Of a stretch of 64,000 bases of DNA, positions 35,965-46,920 are shown piece by piece. The notes under the pieces were generated by a model. The model saw only the letters and a program-made list of their open reading frames with translations. It was not told the origin of the DNA and ran no database searches. The position numbers and the translations under genes are program-made. This DNA is from Marinilactibacillus piezotolerans (GTDB lineage: Bacteria; Bacillota; Bacilli; Lactobacillales; Carnobacteriaceae_A), in contig NZ_FWDP01000004.1 in the NCBI RefSeq assembly GCF_900169305.1, forward strand, positions 434,001-498,000, read 5' to 3'. Numbering within the stretch: position 1 is the stretch's first letter; each line of letters opens with the position of its first letter.

Positions 35965-38900
35965 CTTGTTTCCTCCTCTCCTGGAATAATCAACTTATTG
36001 GAGATCTTATCGATTAGATCTTGTTTGGAACGAATCGCATCAAAATGTCGATAATTATTTTCATCCAATAAAACATCGAATTGAGAAATCGCTCTATACG
36101 GACCGCTGACGGAAGGAGTGAAGGATCGCTTCTCTAAGAATGGTTTCATAGTATTGACACCAGAAAGAATTTCGTTTCCCGCATCTGTGATCAATTTGCG
36201 ATTATATTGCATCAAAATGCCCAGTTCTTCGGTCGTGATTAATCCTCGCCCTCTCAATGCCCCGCTTTTCAATTGATTGATCGGATAAATTAATGAGTGC
36301 GTACCCGCTTCTAAAGATAAATCGAGCTGGTTTAAAATATCTTCCTCGTTGATGGCCAATCCATTTAACTTAAATTCTTTTAGAAGATCCATCATCCAGT
36401 CTTCTGATTTTTTGCTTTTGGGTTTCAAATAAGGATTTTTTACTTGCGCGTAGAAAGCCCCAGCTGGATTTGCTTTCTGTCCGAATAATTGCGGAGAGAA
36501 TTCCAGTGCAGTATCCAGATAAGTGATCATTTGCATCATTAGACCATAATATAACTCATCAAACTTAAAGGAATGCTGGCTTGATTTATAATCTATGACA
36601 CTCAAATACAGCTTCTGATCCACTTCCATTGTATCTAGACGATCGATTTTTCCTCGTACATGGATATTGCCTCCGTTGTTCAATGGAAATGAGAGACCTG
36701 GAATACCTTTCGCATTTCCCAATGTACCAAATAGAACTTCAGACTTTTGCGGTGTTAGTTTACTGCGGCGGTTTTGATGACTGATGGCCCACATCATTCG
36801 TTTCACAGTTTTACTTAACTGCATACGAATAAATTTCATTCGATTGGACATAGATAAGATTCTAAATTGATTTTTATCATAAACTTGAGCAAGTACATCA
36901 TCCGTCAGTTGATTCAACTGCCCTTCCGTCATGTCTTTCATGGATAAATCGCGTTCAACAATCGTTCTGAAGACTCTATCTAATGCATCATGATAAAAGT
37001 TTCCGGTTTCTGTTGGTGTAAGGTCTTGTATAGCTCTTTCTCTTAGCTTTAGTCCATATTGAAGGAAATGGCTATACGGATCCATATAGAAACTTTCCAA
37101 TTGAGACACTGAAAGATAAAGGTCTTTACCGTATAGCTGTTCAGCCATCCTTTTCGGTATAGGTACTGGGATATTTTTGTGTTCTAAACTTTCAAATATT
37201 TTGTTCTCCAACTCATTTTCTGTATCTCGCAAACGCTCGAACAGTATTAGCCAGAAGACATGAGGTAATGTATCCTGGTCGATTCCATCTCTTAATACAG
37301 TAACCAACTGACCAATGGTTTGTCTTCTCGAACCAATAAAAGACTGTAATGTTTCTAGTGTCTGATCAAAAATCAGATGACTATCTGCCAGTTTGGTTTG
37401 AATCGGAATCGACATATGTTCAGAGATGCGCTGCAGATAAGGACTGATTCGATTATCACTTGAGCCATCTTGTTTAACTGGATAGGAAAAGATCAGTTCT
37501 CTTGAAGCGTTGCTAAACGCCATATAAGCCGCCAGCGGCTCAGAAGCAATAGTTGACTGGACAGAAGGAGCTAAGAACCGATCGACCGGCAAGTTTTGCT
37601 GAACCTTTTCACGATCTTCATCCGTCAATATTGACTCGTTTTCTTGAGTTAAAGGCAGCACATTATCTGTCAATCCTAATATAAAGACGACCTTTTTCGT
37701 GTTTACACGCACCTTATCAAAACTAGTGAACATAATTTGATCTATGCTCGGCGGAACAATACTGTACGTAGCTTGTTCAAATCCTGTTTCCAGTATGGTC
37801 AAAAAGGAATCCATATCCCATTCATCTTCGCCCAGGACATCAACGAATTCATCCAGCATCTTAATAAATGTTTCCCAGACTTGTTCATGTTTTCGTGCAT
37901 CAACTAAGTCCCCTGCTGCCAAAGCCTGATCGCGCCAGAATCCTATCTGACGATCAACACCATTTAAGGCGATAAACTGATAGAGCAAACGTGCAGCGTC
38001 TCTGTTTGTTTTACTATTTTGAAGTCGTTTATAAAAGGGAAGCAGTGTATTACGGACGCTTACTCTCACTTCATTTGAAATTGACTGAATCTGTTTATCC
38101 GTATCTGTCTGCTCATCATCCTCTTCTAGCTGGAAGCGAGCGTAGATCCATTCTTCATCTCTTGTCCAGTAACTGCCTTCATAACCATAGGCAAGCATGA
38201 CATTTTCGGTGAGATCAACTTTGTTGCGCCAGGATTCGTGTATATCTTTATAAAAGTCGATCTTTGCTTCCAAAGTATCTGGAACGGTTTCCTCCTCAAT
38301 ATTGGGAACAAACAGTTCTGTCCTCAAAAACCGCATTACATCTTCATAGCGCCAGTGACGCTTTGTGATCAGCAGCAAACTTTGAATAAATTCTACTAAA
38401 GGATGACCAGACATTGTATCTGGTTCATCAATAAATAGTGCTAGATCATTCTCATTAAATAGGGGTTCAATAACTGTCTTATACTGGTCGATCGACCGGC
38501 TCATGAGCATGATATCTTTATAGCGATAGCCTTCGAAAGCGACCATTCTCCTGATTGTATTGGCTACATGCAGAACTTCTGCCTGCTTGGTTTCTGCAGA
38601 CCATATTTGCAGACAATTATGCATATTAAGATGTGTATCACTAAATTTTATAGTTGTGCCCGTTGAACTTTCGACCCAGAAATTCTCCAGTGCATTCAGT
38701 TCTTCGCAGCGTTGATCACTTGCTTTTGTCAGCAGCTGATCATTTAAAACGGGCAGCTTTTCCATTAAAGCATGCTGATAGAGTCTGTAGTAAGCGATAC
38801 CTGTTTCGTAAAACAGATGAGTCATCTCAGGAGGTTCGACAGCAAACTTTTGGTCCAGAACTAATGAAACAACAACGTTTTTACAAGCGCGAACCAATTC

Positions 38901-39581
38901 AATGATCAGTTCCTGCTCCTGTGCAGAAAAACTTTGGTAATGATTGATATAGATCGTTGTGTTAGAGAGATCTCTGCGCTGGATTTCTTTGATCAATGAC
39001 TGGAGAATGTCTTCTTTTTCAATATACTGATCAACTAAACGCTGATTAAAAGCCTGGAACAGGAGATTGATATCAGCCATTTTTTGAGCAAAATCACTTC
39101 TGGAACGATCTTCTTCATGATCAAGAGGAATAAACTGTTCCAGATCCTGGTAGCCGATTCGACCATTTCGCATTTCCATAAATAAAGCAGTCAGTTTCTC
39201 TACGAACCCTTGCTGAGAACTTTCTCCTCTAAAGATTGTCAAGTCTTCTACATGTTCTTTCAGTAATTTTCTGACAAGCATGGATAGTCCTGTTTCAGTG
39301 AGCTGCGTCTGATTGTAAATAGCTGTATCTTGCAAGTAGTACCAAGCTAGACGGCTGAAACTGAACACCTGCAGATTGATCATACCTGTATAAGCATGAG
39401 CCTCTTTCTGTTCGCGCTTCAGGAAGTCCAGTACATTGATTTCAGTTTCGAATTTAATGTGGTCCGGTACTAAGTAAAAGACTTGTGCGGAAGCATCCTG
39501 ATCCATTAATGTTTTCATTTGACGGATCAATTCGTTTTCTTTATCGGTATATGCTCGGCCGATGACAAACTGCAAAGCCAT
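35961..39581 (-). CDS. rexB: ATP-dependent nuclease subunit B (RexB type)
   Basis: 1206 residues. Partner of RexA in recombination-dependent repair. The expected AddB Walker A is not present: the N-terminus reads FVIGRAYTDKENEL where a GxxGxGKT motif would be. The iron-sulfur cysteines are also absent: SQLESFYMDPYSHFLQYGLKL replaces the Cys-containing motif, and no Cys occurs near the C-terminal end. The nuclease active site is retained (GKIDRLD, VIDYKSS about 1010, MMQMITYLD). This combination is typical of streptococcal/lactococcal RexB rather than Bacillus AddB. It starts with ATG, AAGGGG upstream. Confidence 0.9.
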   Translation of the reverse strand: MALQFVIGRAYTDKENELIRQMKTLMDQDASAQVFYLVPDHIKFETEINVLDFLKREQKEAHAYTGMINLQVFSFSRLAWYYLQDTAIYNQTQLTETGLSMLVRKLLKEHVEDLTIFRGESSQQGFVEKLTALFMEMRNGRIGYQDLEQFIPLDHEEDRSRSDFAQKMADINLLFQAFNQRLVDQYIEKEDILQSLIKEIQRRDLSNTTIYINHYQSFSAQEQELIIELVRACKNVVVSLVLDQKFAVEPPEMTHLFYETGIAYYRLYQHALMEKLPVLNDQLLTKASDQRCEELNALENFWVESSTGTTIKFSDTHLNMHNCLQIWSAETKQAEVLHVANTIRRMVAFEGYRYKDIMLMSRSIDQYKTVIEPLFNENDLALFIDEPDTMSGHPLVEFIQSLLLITKRHWRYEDVMRFLRTELFVPNIEEETVPDTLEAKIDFYKDIHESWRNKVDLTENVMLAYGYEGSYWTRDEEWIYARFQLEEDDEQTDTDKQIQSISNEVRVSVRNTLLPFYKRLQNSKTNRDAARLLYQFIALNGVDRQIGFWRDQALAAGDLVDARKHEQVWETFIKMLDEFVDVLGEDEWDMDSFLTILETGFEQATYSIVPPSIDQIMFTSFDKVRVNTKKVVFILGLTDNVLPLTQENESILTDEDREKVQQNLPVDRFLAPSVQSTIASEPLAAYMAFSNASRELIFSYPVKQDGSSDNRISPYLQRISEHMSIPIQTKLADSHLIFDQTLETLQSFIGSRRQTIGQLVTVLRDGIDQDTLPHVFWLILFERLRDTENELENKIFESLEHKNIPVPIPKRMAEQLYGKDLYLSVSQLESFYMDPYSHFLQYGLKLRERAIQDLTPTETGNFYHDALDRVFRTIVERDLSMKDMTEGQLNQLTDDVLAQVYDKNQFRILSMSNRMKFIRMQLSKTVKRMMWAISHQNRRSKLTPQKSEVLFGTLGNAKGIPGLSFPLNNGGNIHVRGKIDRLDTMEVDQKLYLSVIDYKSSQHSFKFDELYYGLMMQMITYLDTALEFSPQLFGQKANPAGAFYAQVKNPYLKPKSKKSEDWMMDLLKEFKLNGLAINEEDILNQLDLSLEAGTHSLIYPINQLKSGALRGRGLITTEELGILMQYNRKLITDAGNEILSGVNTMKPFLEKRSFTPSVSGPYRAISQFDVLLDENNYRHFDAIRSKQDLIDKISNKLIIPGEEETR

Positions 39582-39628
39582 AATGCGGCCCCTTTCTTAA
39601 AATGAGGTAACTGGTTGAATGCAAAAGA

Positions 39629-39657
39629 AAGACAGATACAGCAATGTATCCATCTTC
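39629..39657 (-). terminator. Weak terminator after pepT
   Basis: Imperfect stem with two mismatches (AAGACAGATACA / TGTATCCATCTT), followed on the minus strand by TTTCTTTTG. Confidence 0.5.
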
Positions 39658-39669
39658 TTTTAACAGTTT

Positions 39670-40899
39670 TTATGATTGATTTGCTGTTTTTATAATTTCT
39701 ACGATGACATCAGTTGCTTTTTCCATGCTTTCAACTGCAACAAATTCATATCTTCCGTGGAAATTTTCTCCTCCGGCAAATAAGTTTGGCGTTGGTAAGC
39801 CCATGAACGAGATTTTAGAACCATCTGTACCGCCGCGAATCGGTTTTACATCTGGTTCGATATTTAAGCTGCGCATTGCTTTATCCGCAATTTCAACAGA
39901 GCGCATATCTTTTTCGATGATTTCACGCATGTTATAATATTGATCTTTTAACGTAACGTTTACTCTTTCCTGATCAAAACGTTCGTTGATTTTGCGTGCA
40001 GTTTCCAGAATTGTTTCTTTTTTCGCTTCAAAAGCTTCACGACTATGATCGCGAATAATGTAGCCCATCGCAGCTTCTTCTACTGTTCCTTCTATGCCCA
40101 ATAAGTGATAGAATCCTTCTCGGTCTGAAGTTTTTTCAGGTACTTCATCTTCTGGAAGCATCGTATCAAACTCTACAGCTAGTTTGAGTGCGTTGACCAT
40201 TTTGTCTTTTGCTGTTCCCGGATGAACGTTTTTACCCTGGATTTTAATATTGGCACTTGCAGCATTGAAGCTTTCATACTCTAACTCTCCAACAGGACCA
40301 CCATCAACAGTATAAGCAAAATCTGCTTGGAAATGCTCAACATCAAAACGATCCGCTCCGATACCGATTTCTTCATCGGGTCCAAAAGCGACACGAACTT
40401 TACCGTGTTCGATTTCGGGATGTGCCAATAAGTATTCAACCGCACTGATAATTTCAACGATCCCGGATTTATCATCAGAACCGAGCAGCGTTGTTCCATC
40501 AGTTGTAATCAATGTTTGACCGATATAGTTTTTCATATTCGGGAAATCATCTGGTGAAAGAACAATAGATTGCTCTTCATTCAACAGAATTTCACTTCCA
40601 TCATAGTTCTCGTGAAATTGCGGCGCTACATTTTCAGCATTGAAGTCAGCGGTATCCATATGTGCTATAAAACCTACAGTAGGAACTGATTTATCTGTTG
40701 TTGCAGGCAATGTGGCAGTGACGAATCCGTTATCTTCATTGTATTCAATTTCACTCAAGCCGATTTCTTCCAAGTCTTTCATTAACAGTTTTGCAAATTC
40801 TGCTTGAGAAGCTGTTGAAGGGATAGTTGTACTCGATTCATCAGAACGAGTGTTGATTTTTACATATTTGATAAAGCGATCGACAAGATTAGTATACAT
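39670..40899 (-). CDS. pepT: Peptidase T (tripeptide aminopeptidase)
   Basis: 409 residues of the M20 metallopeptidase family; removes N-terminal residues from tripeptides and supports peptide-dependent growth. Zinc-binding motifs: [11 protein letters not shown] (about 79), [11 protein letters not shown] (about 140), [15 protein letters not shown] (about 175) and the [16 protein letters not shown] segment near 375. The ATG at 40899 has AAAGGA 9 bases upstream; the 3-codon longer form abuts the Shine-Dalgarno and is rejected. Confidence 0.95.
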   Translation of the reverse strand: MYTNLVDRFIKYVKINTRSDESSTTIPSTASQAEFAKLLMKDLEEIGLSEIEYNEDNGFVTATLPATTDKSVPTVGFIAHMDTADFNAENVAPQFHENYDGSEILLNEEQSIVLSPDDFPNMKNYIGQTLITTDGTTLLGSDDKSGIVEIISAVEYLLAHPEIEHGKVRVAFGPDEEIGIGADRFDVEHFQADFAYTVDGGPVGELEYESFNAASANIKIQGKNVHPGTAKDKMVNALKLAVEFDTMLPEDEVPEKTSDREGFYHLLGIEGTVEEAAMGYIIRDHSREAFEAKKETILETARKINERFDQERVNVTLKDQYYNMREIIEKDMRSVEIADKAMRSLNIEPDVKPIRGGTDGSKISFMGLPTPNLFAGGENFHGRYEFVAVESMEKATDVIVEIIKTANQS

Positions 40900-40973
40900 T
40901 GCTTTCATTCCTTTTCTACGTATTGTTAGTCTGTTCTTATTTTACACTAATAACAACTGAAATAGATAGAATC

Positions 40974-42092
40974 TCAGCTGAATTTAAATACATCTTTTTG
41001 AGCTTGGGCCTGATAAACTTCTACTGTCCAACCTTCTTCCTGTTTCCACTGATTCATGACTTCAGCCATTTTTTCAACAAAAATAGATTCGATGTAGTGT
41101 CCGGCATCAATAAAGGCTATACCGTCTCTCAACATATCTTGAGCCCCATGGTAGGAAATGTCCCCTGTAATAAATAATGTAGCACCTTGCTTTTTGGCGT
41201 CCAGATAATACTTTTCTCCTGCTCCGCCAAAAACTGCTGCTTTATGATGGACTTTTTTAGTAGAAACAGAGCCATATTTCAAACCGTCCAGCTTAAAGGC
41301 TCTTTTTACTGTATGGATCATTTCTTCTGTGGTCTGATTTACTTCTGCTGCTCTTCCATATCCAAAAGCTTTTTGAGCATTTTCCAGTGTAAAAACATCG
41401 AACACCGGTTCTTCATACGGATGTGATGACTGAATCGCGGAAATGACCGTCTGTTGAATGGTTGCCGGAAACATCATTTCAATGCGGACCTCTTCCACAA
41501 CTGTTTCCTGATTGATCTGTCCTTCGGCAGGATCAGATCCAGGTTGAGGAGTAAACCTGCCCCATCCATCTAAGTGGTAAGAAACATCTTTATATTGGCC
41601 GACTTCGCCAGCTCCTGCTTTATGCATCGCTTTTCTAACTTGATCAGCATTCTCTTTCGGGACATAAACGGCAATTTTCTTATAAGGCATCTGATAAGAA
41701 GTATATACGATTTGTCGTTCTTTTGGGAAACCCAGCTGATCTGCCAGCCAGTCGCTCATCCCATTTTCCGCAGCATCAATATTGGTATGGGCTGAATAAA
41801 CTGCAATGCCAGCTTGAATCAATTCGATATATTCCTTACGCCGTTGGTCCATCGCATTAAGTGTTTTCTGTGAACGAAAAATAGCGGGATGGTGAGTGAA
41901 AATCAAATCGATTTGCTGTTCCTTTGCTTCTTGTATGGTGTCTGCATCAATATCCAGAGCAATCATGATTTTTTTAACTGGTTGAGTTAAAGAACCGAAA
42001 GAAAGTCCGATCGGGTCCCAATCTTCAGCTAAAACAGGAGGCGCAAACTCATCTATGCGACGAACGATATCTTCTACAGTCACTGTGCTCAC
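40974..42092 (-). CDS. Nif3-like dinuclear metal center protein (YqfO)
   Basis: 372 residues. Nif3/YqfO proteins bind a dinuclear metal site and have a central PII-like insertion (about 130-230 here, KIAVYVPKENADQVRKAMHKAG). Metal-binding motifs are FTHHPAIFRS (about 64-73), YSAHTNID (about 102), and FITGDISYHGAQDM (about 315) with FIDAGHYIES. The function is not settled; GTP cyclohydrolase type 2 annotation is family-based. The GTG start overlaps the trmK stop by four bases (GTGA). It is regularly paired with trmK downstream of sigA in Bacilli. Confidence 0.88.
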   Translation of the reverse strand: MSTVTVEDIVRRIDEFAPPVLAEDWDPIGLSFGSLTQPVKKIMIALDIDADTIQEAKEQQIDLIFTHHPAIFRSQKTLNAMDQRRKEYIELIQAGIAVYSAHTNIDAAENGMSDWLADQLGFPKERQIVYTSYQMPYKKIAVYVPKENADQVRKAMHKAGAGEVGQYKDVSYHLDGWGRFTPQPGSDPAEGQINQETVVEEVRIEMMFPATIQQTVISAIQSSHPYEEPVFDVFTLENAQKAFGYGRAAEVNQTTEEMIHTVKRAFKLDGLKYGSVSTKKVHHKAAVFGGAGEKYYLDAKKQGATLFITGDISYHGAQDMLRDGIAFIDAGHYIESIFVEKMAEVMNQWKQEEGWTVEVYQAQAQKDVFKFS

Positions 42093-42790
42093 TTGATGAC
42101 CTCCCTGATTTGTTCTGCTTCTCTTTCAATTTTTTGTGTTTTATCCATATTAGGGTCAGTAGATTTTTTCAATTCTGACTGAATATAGGATAATTTATCT
42201 AATTCTCTTCTCCATTTTTCTTTGAAAATGTCTGTACGTTCTTTCAATAGTTCAGGACCAAACATCAATTCTAAATCTGTGTAATTTACAACCTGATCTG
42301 ATGGTTCTGCCACAATGATTTCATAAATCTTATCATTCTCTTCTACAATTTCTTCTGCCGTAATTTTGTACTGTTGCTGCATCAGAAATGTTCGCAGCGT
42401 TTTTTCTCCTACGTTGGGCTGAAGAATCAGCTTTTCTTTCTTTAACAATTTTTCTTGTTGAAGTCCTCGATTTAAAATATCTCTGATCAGAGCACCGCCC
42501 ATTCCGCAAATGGAGACTGTGTTGATCAAATCATCAGCACTGATAATCTCTAAGCCATTTCCTAAACGGACATCTATAACCTTTTCCAGTTTTCGACTGG
42601 AGACTTCATTTTTTGCTTTTTCAAATGGTCCTTTTACGACTTCCCCTGCTACCGCAAACTCAATAGCTTGGTTCTGTACTAATGCAACGGGCAGATAGGC
42701 ATGATCCGAACCGATATCTGCCAATCTTGCAGATTTTGGTATGTAGGACGCAGCCGCAGCCAGCCTTTTTGATAGTTGAATCATTTCCAT
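42089..42790 (-). CDS. trmK: tRNA (adenine(22)-N1)-methyltransferase
   Basis: 233 residues, class I SAM methyltransferase. LADIGSDHAYLP (about 23-34) is the SAM-binding loop; SICGMGGALIRDIL (about 95-108) and LILQPNVGEKTLR are family hallmarks. Modifies A22 of tRNAs, an activity found in Gram-positive bacteria. GAGGTG precedes the first ATG; a second ATG two codons later is an alternative. Coupled to the nif3-like gene. Confidence 0.92.
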   Translation of the reverse strand: MEMIQLSKRLAAAASYIPKSARLADIGSDHAYLPVALVQNQAIEFAVAGEVVKGPFEKAKNEVSSRKLEKVIDVRLGNGLEIISADDLINTVSICGMGGALIRDILNRGLQQEKLLKKEKLILQPNVGEKTLRTFLMQQQYKITAEEIVEENDKIYEIIVAEPSDQVVNYTDLELMFGPELLKERTDIFKEKWRRELDKLSYIQSELKKSTDPNMDKTQKIEREAEQIREVIK

Positions 42791-42875
42791 GACGCACCTC
42801 TTCTTAATATCTTCTACTCTCTATTTTAACAGCTTCTGATGACAGTTTGAACCATAAGATGAAGAAATAGAAAAA

Positions 42876-42906
42876 GACAACAGCGGAGAAATGCTCCGCT
42901 GTTGTC
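42876..42906. terminator. Terminator after rplY
   Basis: 13-bp perfect stem (GACAACAGCGGAG / CTCCGCTGTTGTC, loop AAATG), followed on the minus strand by TTTTTCTATTTC. Confidence 0.9.
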
Positions 42907-42927
42907 AGGGATTACGTTATAGGATAA

Positions 42928-43545
42928 TTATTCAGAATCTTCTTCTGTTTCGCCAATAACTTCTGGTTCAGGCATATCATCATTCGTTTCAGTTGTTTCT
43001 TCTTCTACTGCATCTGGTGCAGAAAGTGAAACCACTGTTGATTCAGCATCAGTCAACAAGTTTACTTCAGATCCTACTTCAATATCGCTGACACTGATAG
43101 TGTCCCCGATATTAAGGTCTGAAACATCAATTGTATACTCAGCTGGTGCTTCTGCAGGTGCAACTTCTACTTCCAATTCAGAAATAGATTGAGATACATA
43201 TCCTTCTTTGACTTCTTCTTCACCCGTTACATAAACAGGAATGGTCATATGAACTTTTTGTCCTTTAGTGAAGGATAATAGATCTACATGATACAAAATC
43301 GGTTTGATAGCAGCAGATTTCTGTTCTTTAACGAAAACGTGGTATGTTTCTCCGTCTACGTCAACGTCAAATACGCCGTTTGCTCCTACTTTACGTAAGG
43401 TATCTTCTAATTCTTTCTGGTTCAGTAGTACTGGGATCGTATCAACGTCTTTCCCATAGATTGCTGCAGGAACCATTCCTTTAGCTCTTGCTTTGTTTGA
43501 AGCCGATGTACCTGTCTCAGTACGTTTAGTTGCTGTCAATTTCAT
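42928..43545 (-). CDS. rplY: 50S ribosomal protein L25 (Ctc/TL5 form)
   Basis: 205 residues; the long form with a C-terminal domain, as in general stress protein Ctc. It binds 5S rRNA. N-terminal MKLTATKRTETGTSASNKAR and GMVPAAIYGKD are typical; the C-terminal domain ends in a Glu/Asp-rich tail (about 185-205). The start is at 43545, with GGAAGGTG 6 bases upstream; the 3-codon GTG extension is inside the Shine-Dalgarno. A palindrome ATAAGCAA/TTGCTTAT at about 43570-43587 lies in its leader. Confidence 0.94.
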   Translation of the reverse strand: MKLTATKRTETGTSASNKARAKGMVPAAIYGKDVDTIPVLLNQKELEDTLRKVGANGVFDVDVDGETYHVFVKEQKSAAIKPILYHVDLLSFTKGQKVHMTIPVYVTGEEEVKEGYVSQSISELEVEVAPAEAPAEYTIDVSDLNIGDTISVSDIEVGSEVNLLTDAESTVVSLSAPDAVEEETTETNDDMPEPEVIGETEEDSE

Positions 43546-43685
43546 TCTTTTCACCTTCCAAATATATACTAATAAGCAATTTGCTTATATTTTAGCGATT
43601 ACATAAACTAGTGTAACAAAACACAATCTGACATGCAAAGAATATGACTTCTTATTCTACATGAAAGACAGAATGAAATAAAAAG

Positions 43686-43707
43686 AGACCCTCATAAGAG
43701 GATCTCC
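43686..43707 (-). terminator. Terminator after rpoD
   Basis: 9-bp stem with one mismatch (GAGACCCTC / GAGGATCTC) followed on the minus strand by TTTTTATTTC. Confidence 0.7.
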
Positions 43708-43713
43708 AGGAGT

Positions 43714-44850
43714 TTACTCTAAGAAATCTTTCAATTGTTTTGAACGACTTGGATGACGCAGCTTTCTAAGTGCTTTTGCTTCGATCTGTCTGATTCGCTC
43801 TCTAGTTACACCGAATACTTTACCAACATCTTCCAGTGTTCTCTGACGACCGTCATCAAGTCCAAAGCGCAGTCTTAAGACGTTTTCTTCACGATCAGTC
43901 AATGTATCTAATACATCTTCTAATTCGCTTTTCAGCAATTCGTAGGCAGCATTGTCAGAAGGACTTGTCGCTTCATTATCTTCAATGAAGTCGCCTAGAT
44001 GAGAATCATCTTCTTCTCCGATTGGTGTTTCAAGCGAAACGGGTTCCTGAGAAATTTTCAGAATATCTCTGACTTTTTCAGTTGGAAGATCCATTTCTGC
44101 TCCAATTTCTTCTGGAGTAGGTTCTCTGCCTAAGTCTTGCAGAAGTTGACGCTGGATTCGTACCAATTTATTGATAGTTTCAACCATATGCACTGGAATA
44201 CGGATGGTTCTGGCTTGATCGGCAATCGCACGGGTAATCGCTTGTCTGATCCACCAAGTAGCATAAGTTGAGAATTTAAATCCTTTTTCATAGTCAAACT
44301 TTTCTACAGCTTTCATTAGACCCATATTTCCTTCTTGAATCAAGTCAAGAAAACTCATTCCTCTACCGACATATCTTTTAGCAATTGAAACAACTAGTCT
44401 CAAGTTAGCTTCTGCAAGTTCTTGTTTAGCAATCGTATCGCCATTTTCGATTCGTTTTGCTAAAGCAATCTCTTCATCAGCTTTCAATAAATCTACTCGT
44501 CCGATTTCTTTAAGATACATTCTGACCGGATCATTGATTTTAACTCCGGGAGGAGCAATCATTTCTTCTTTTTTCGCTTCTTCAACCACTTCTTCTTCTT
44601 TATCCAGCTGTTTTGCTAAAGGATTACCATCTTCATCGACGACTCCGATCCCTTCGTCTTCAAACTTCTGGATCAGATTATCCATTTGATTTTTTTCTAA
44701 TTCAAAACGTTCAGCTAGTTTATCTGTCAATTCTACATAAGAAATCGTCTGATCTAATTTTTTCTTCGTTTCTTTAATCAGTGCTTTGACTGCTGCTTCG
44801 TATTGTTGATTTGATTGTTTGTTTTCTGTTTCATTTTTTGTTTTGGCCAT
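43714..44850 (-). CDS. rpoD: Primary sigma factor RpoD (SigA)
   Basis: 378 residues. Region 1.1 is reduced and acidic (about 1-100); region 1.2-2 has [11 protein letters not shown] and the -10 binding segment [17 protein letters not shown] (about 205-221); region 3 [10 protein letters not shown]; region 4 helix-turn-helix [32 protein letters not shown] for the -35 element (C-terminal). It directs housekeeping transcription; the promoters annotated here (TTGACA/TATAAT with 17 bp) match its expected specificity. It follows dnaG by 20 bases. Confidence 0.97.
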   Translation of the reverse strand: MAKTKNETENKQSNQQYEAAVKALIKETKKKLDQTISYVELTDKLAERFELEKNQMDNLIQKFEDEGIGVVDEDGNPLAKQLDKEEEVVEEAKKEEMIAPPGVKINDPVRMYLKEIGRVDLLKADEEIALAKRIENGDTIAKQELAEANLRLVVSIAKRYVGRGMSFLDLIQEGNMGLMKAVEKFDYEKGFKFSTYATWWIRQAITRAIADQARTIRIPVHMVETINKLVRIQRQLLQDLGREPTPEEIGAEMDLPTEKVRDILKISQEPVSLETPIGEEDDSHLGDFIEDNEATSPSDNAAYELLKSELEDVLDTLTDREENVLRLRFGLDDGRQRTLEDVGKVFGVTRERIRQIEAKALRKLRHPSRSKQLKDFLE

Positions 44851-44870
44851 AAATGGGAATGCCTCCTGCT

Positions 44871-46754
44871 TTATACTTCTTTCGCCGCTTTAAGCTGACG
44901 ATTTAAGTTTATGATTTCTATGGTTAAATACTTCTGTTTCTGTTTATCTCCGGTACGTTCGGCTTCTTTCAATTCTTGTCTTTTTAATTGAAGCGTTGTT
45001 TCCAAAGGCGAACGATTAGCGATCACATCAATATAATCCTCAATCTCAGTATTGACGTACACTTCTCCTAGATCCATCCACAATATTTCTGCAGCTGTTT
45101 TCTTGTGTCCTGGATCTTTAATAAAATCCAGAAAAGCTTCTACATTATTCTCACCTTTATCTCTGAAATAGGATTCGTATAATAGATACAGTATTTGATA
45201 CGGTTCATGCGGAAAAGTAAATTCGAAAGATAAGTTTTGCAATGTATACCATACATCATCATGATAGAAAAGTCTATTCAGCAGCATTTTTTCTGCCTGC
45301 TCGATAGAATTGGTTTTCGGTCTGTTCTGTCTCTTGATCTGAAAAGCATAAGTGTCGCTTTTTCTTTCCTCTTGTTTCTTTTTCAGTTCCTTTGTCCGGT
45401 TTTTCTGTGTTTCCAGCATATATTGCTGGAACTGTTCTTTTAAAATATCCTGACTTAACTCAAATTCTTGCGCAAGCTGATTAAAATACAGTTCACGTTC
45501 TACAGGAGAAGAAACGACCGTCATCTGCTTCAGAATCTTTTCAATATAGGAAACTCTCTCGCTTTCATTCTTAAGATTCAGGCCGTTTCTGTGATATTTC
45601 ATCAAGAAGCTCATATACGTATCTCGGCCATGAACGAGAAAGTCATTGAAAGATTCTTTACCTCTAGTCTTTATATAATCGTCTGGGTCCAATTTTTCCG
45701 GAAAGCTGACAACTTCTATATTGAAATGAGTCTGATCTAAGAAGTATTCCATCGCTCGTTTTGAAGCATCAAGACCTGCTTGGTCCCCATCATAAGCAAT
45801 GACCACTTTATCAGTTACGCGGTCCAGCTGATGAATCTGTTCCGTGGTCAAACTGGTCCCCATTGAAGCGATACCGTTTTTTATACCGGCCTGCCAAGAG
45901 GAAATCACGTCCATGAACCCTTCGAAAAGATAAACTTCTCCAGCTCTTCTGATTGCCGGACGTGCCTTATCATAATTAAACAGTACTTTACGTTTATTAA
46001 ATAAATCCGTTTCAGGACTATTAACATATTTCGCTGTATGAAAAGATTGTGGACGTTCGATAGCAGGATCCTCGAAGATACGTCCTGAAAAAGCGACCGT
46101 TTGTCCTTTGCGGTCTCGAATCGGAAACATGATTCTGCCAGAGAACCTGTCCAGCAGCTGACCATCATCTCTATCGGAAAACAAACCAGAGTCTGGTAAA
46201 AGCGACTGCTCAATCGTCTCCTGATTTTCCAGATACAATTTCAGTGCATTTCTTTGCGGCGGAGAAAACCCTAATTTGAACGTTTCCAGGGTTTCCTTCT
46301 CCATACCCCTATCGATCAGATATTGGTATGCAGCCTCTCCGACCTTTGTATTCATCAGAATATGATGATAGAAATCGCTAGTTTGTTCATTGATCTGGAG
46401 CAGCTTGCTGAAACGGCTGTTTTCATTCGGCCTGTTTTGAGCAGACTGCTCTTTGATCGAGTCATCAAGAGGGATCTCAACGATCTCAGCTGTTTTAACG
46501 ACAGCTTCCGGAAAGCTGATGCCTTCCATCTCCTGTAAAAAGCTGAAGACATTACCGCCTCTTCCGCAGCTGAAACAGTGATAAATCTGTTTTTTTTCAT
46601 TTACTGAAAATGATGGTGTTCTATCTTCGTGAAAAGGACAATGTGCAAAATGGTTTTGTCCGGACTTTTTTAACTGGACATATTGAGAAACGACATTGAC
46701 AATATCAGACGCTTCTCTAACCTGCGTAATGGTTTCTTCTGGTATACGAACCAA
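44871..46754 (-). CDS. dnaG: DNA primase
   Basis: 627 residues. Synthesises RNA primers for lagging-strand replication. The zinc-binding ligands are Cys39, His42, Cys60, Cys63 in [12 protein letters not shown] and [10 protein letters not shown]. The TOPRIM core has [16 protein letters not shown] and [17 protein letters not shown] (about 255-320). The C-terminal third is the DnaB-interacting region. Start codon is TTG with AGGAGG 7 bases upstream. Forms an operon with rpoD; the 20-base gap agrees. Confidence 0.96.
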   Translation of the reverse strand: MVRIPEETITQVREASDIVNVVSQYVQLKKSGQNHFAHCPFHEDRTPSFSVNEKKQIYHCFSCGRGGNVFSFLQEMEGISFPEAVVKTAEIVEIPLDDSIKEQSAQNRPNENSRFSKLLQINEQTSDFYHHILMNTKVGEAAYQYLIDRGMEKETLETFKLGFSPPQRNALKLYLENQETIEQSLLPDSGLFSDRDDGQLLDRFSGRIMFPIRDRKGQTVAFSGRIFEDPAIERPQSFHTAKYVNSPETDLFNKRKVLFNYDKARPAIRRAGEVYLFEGFMDVISSWQAGIKNGIASMGTSLTTEQIHQLDRVTDKVVIAYDGDQAGLDASKRAMEYFLDQTHFNIEVVSFPEKLDPDDYIKTRGKESFNDFLVHGRDTYMSFLMKYHRNGLNLKNESERVSYIEKILKQMTVVSSPVERELYFNQLAQEFELSQDILKEQFQQYMLETQKNRTKELKKKQEERKSDTYAFQIKRQNRPKTNSIEQAEKMLLNRLFYHDDVWYTLQNLSFEFTFPHEPYQILYLLYESYFRDKGENNVEAFLDFIKDPGHKKTAAEILWMDLGEVYVNTEIEDYIDVIANRSPLETTLQLKRQELKEAERTGDKQKQKYLTIEIINLNRQLKAAKEV

Positions 46755-46864
46755 TCCAATGCCTCCTCACTTTGCTGATCAATGTATAAAATATATTAAA
46801 AATGGAGCATAGTTAGCCTATAATAATCAACCACAAGTATATCACAGATCCCAGAAAATGCAAA

Positions 46865-46893
46865 TTCCTCATCTAATCAATTTAGATGAGGAA
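46865..46893 (-). terminator. Terminator after niaX
   Basis: 12-bp perfect stem (TTCCTCATCTAA / TTAGATGAGGAA); only a weak T-rich flank (ATTTGCATTT) follows on the minus strand. Confidence 0.6.
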
Positions 46894-46920
46894 TAAAAAA
46901 ACGATATTGAAAGCAACTCT

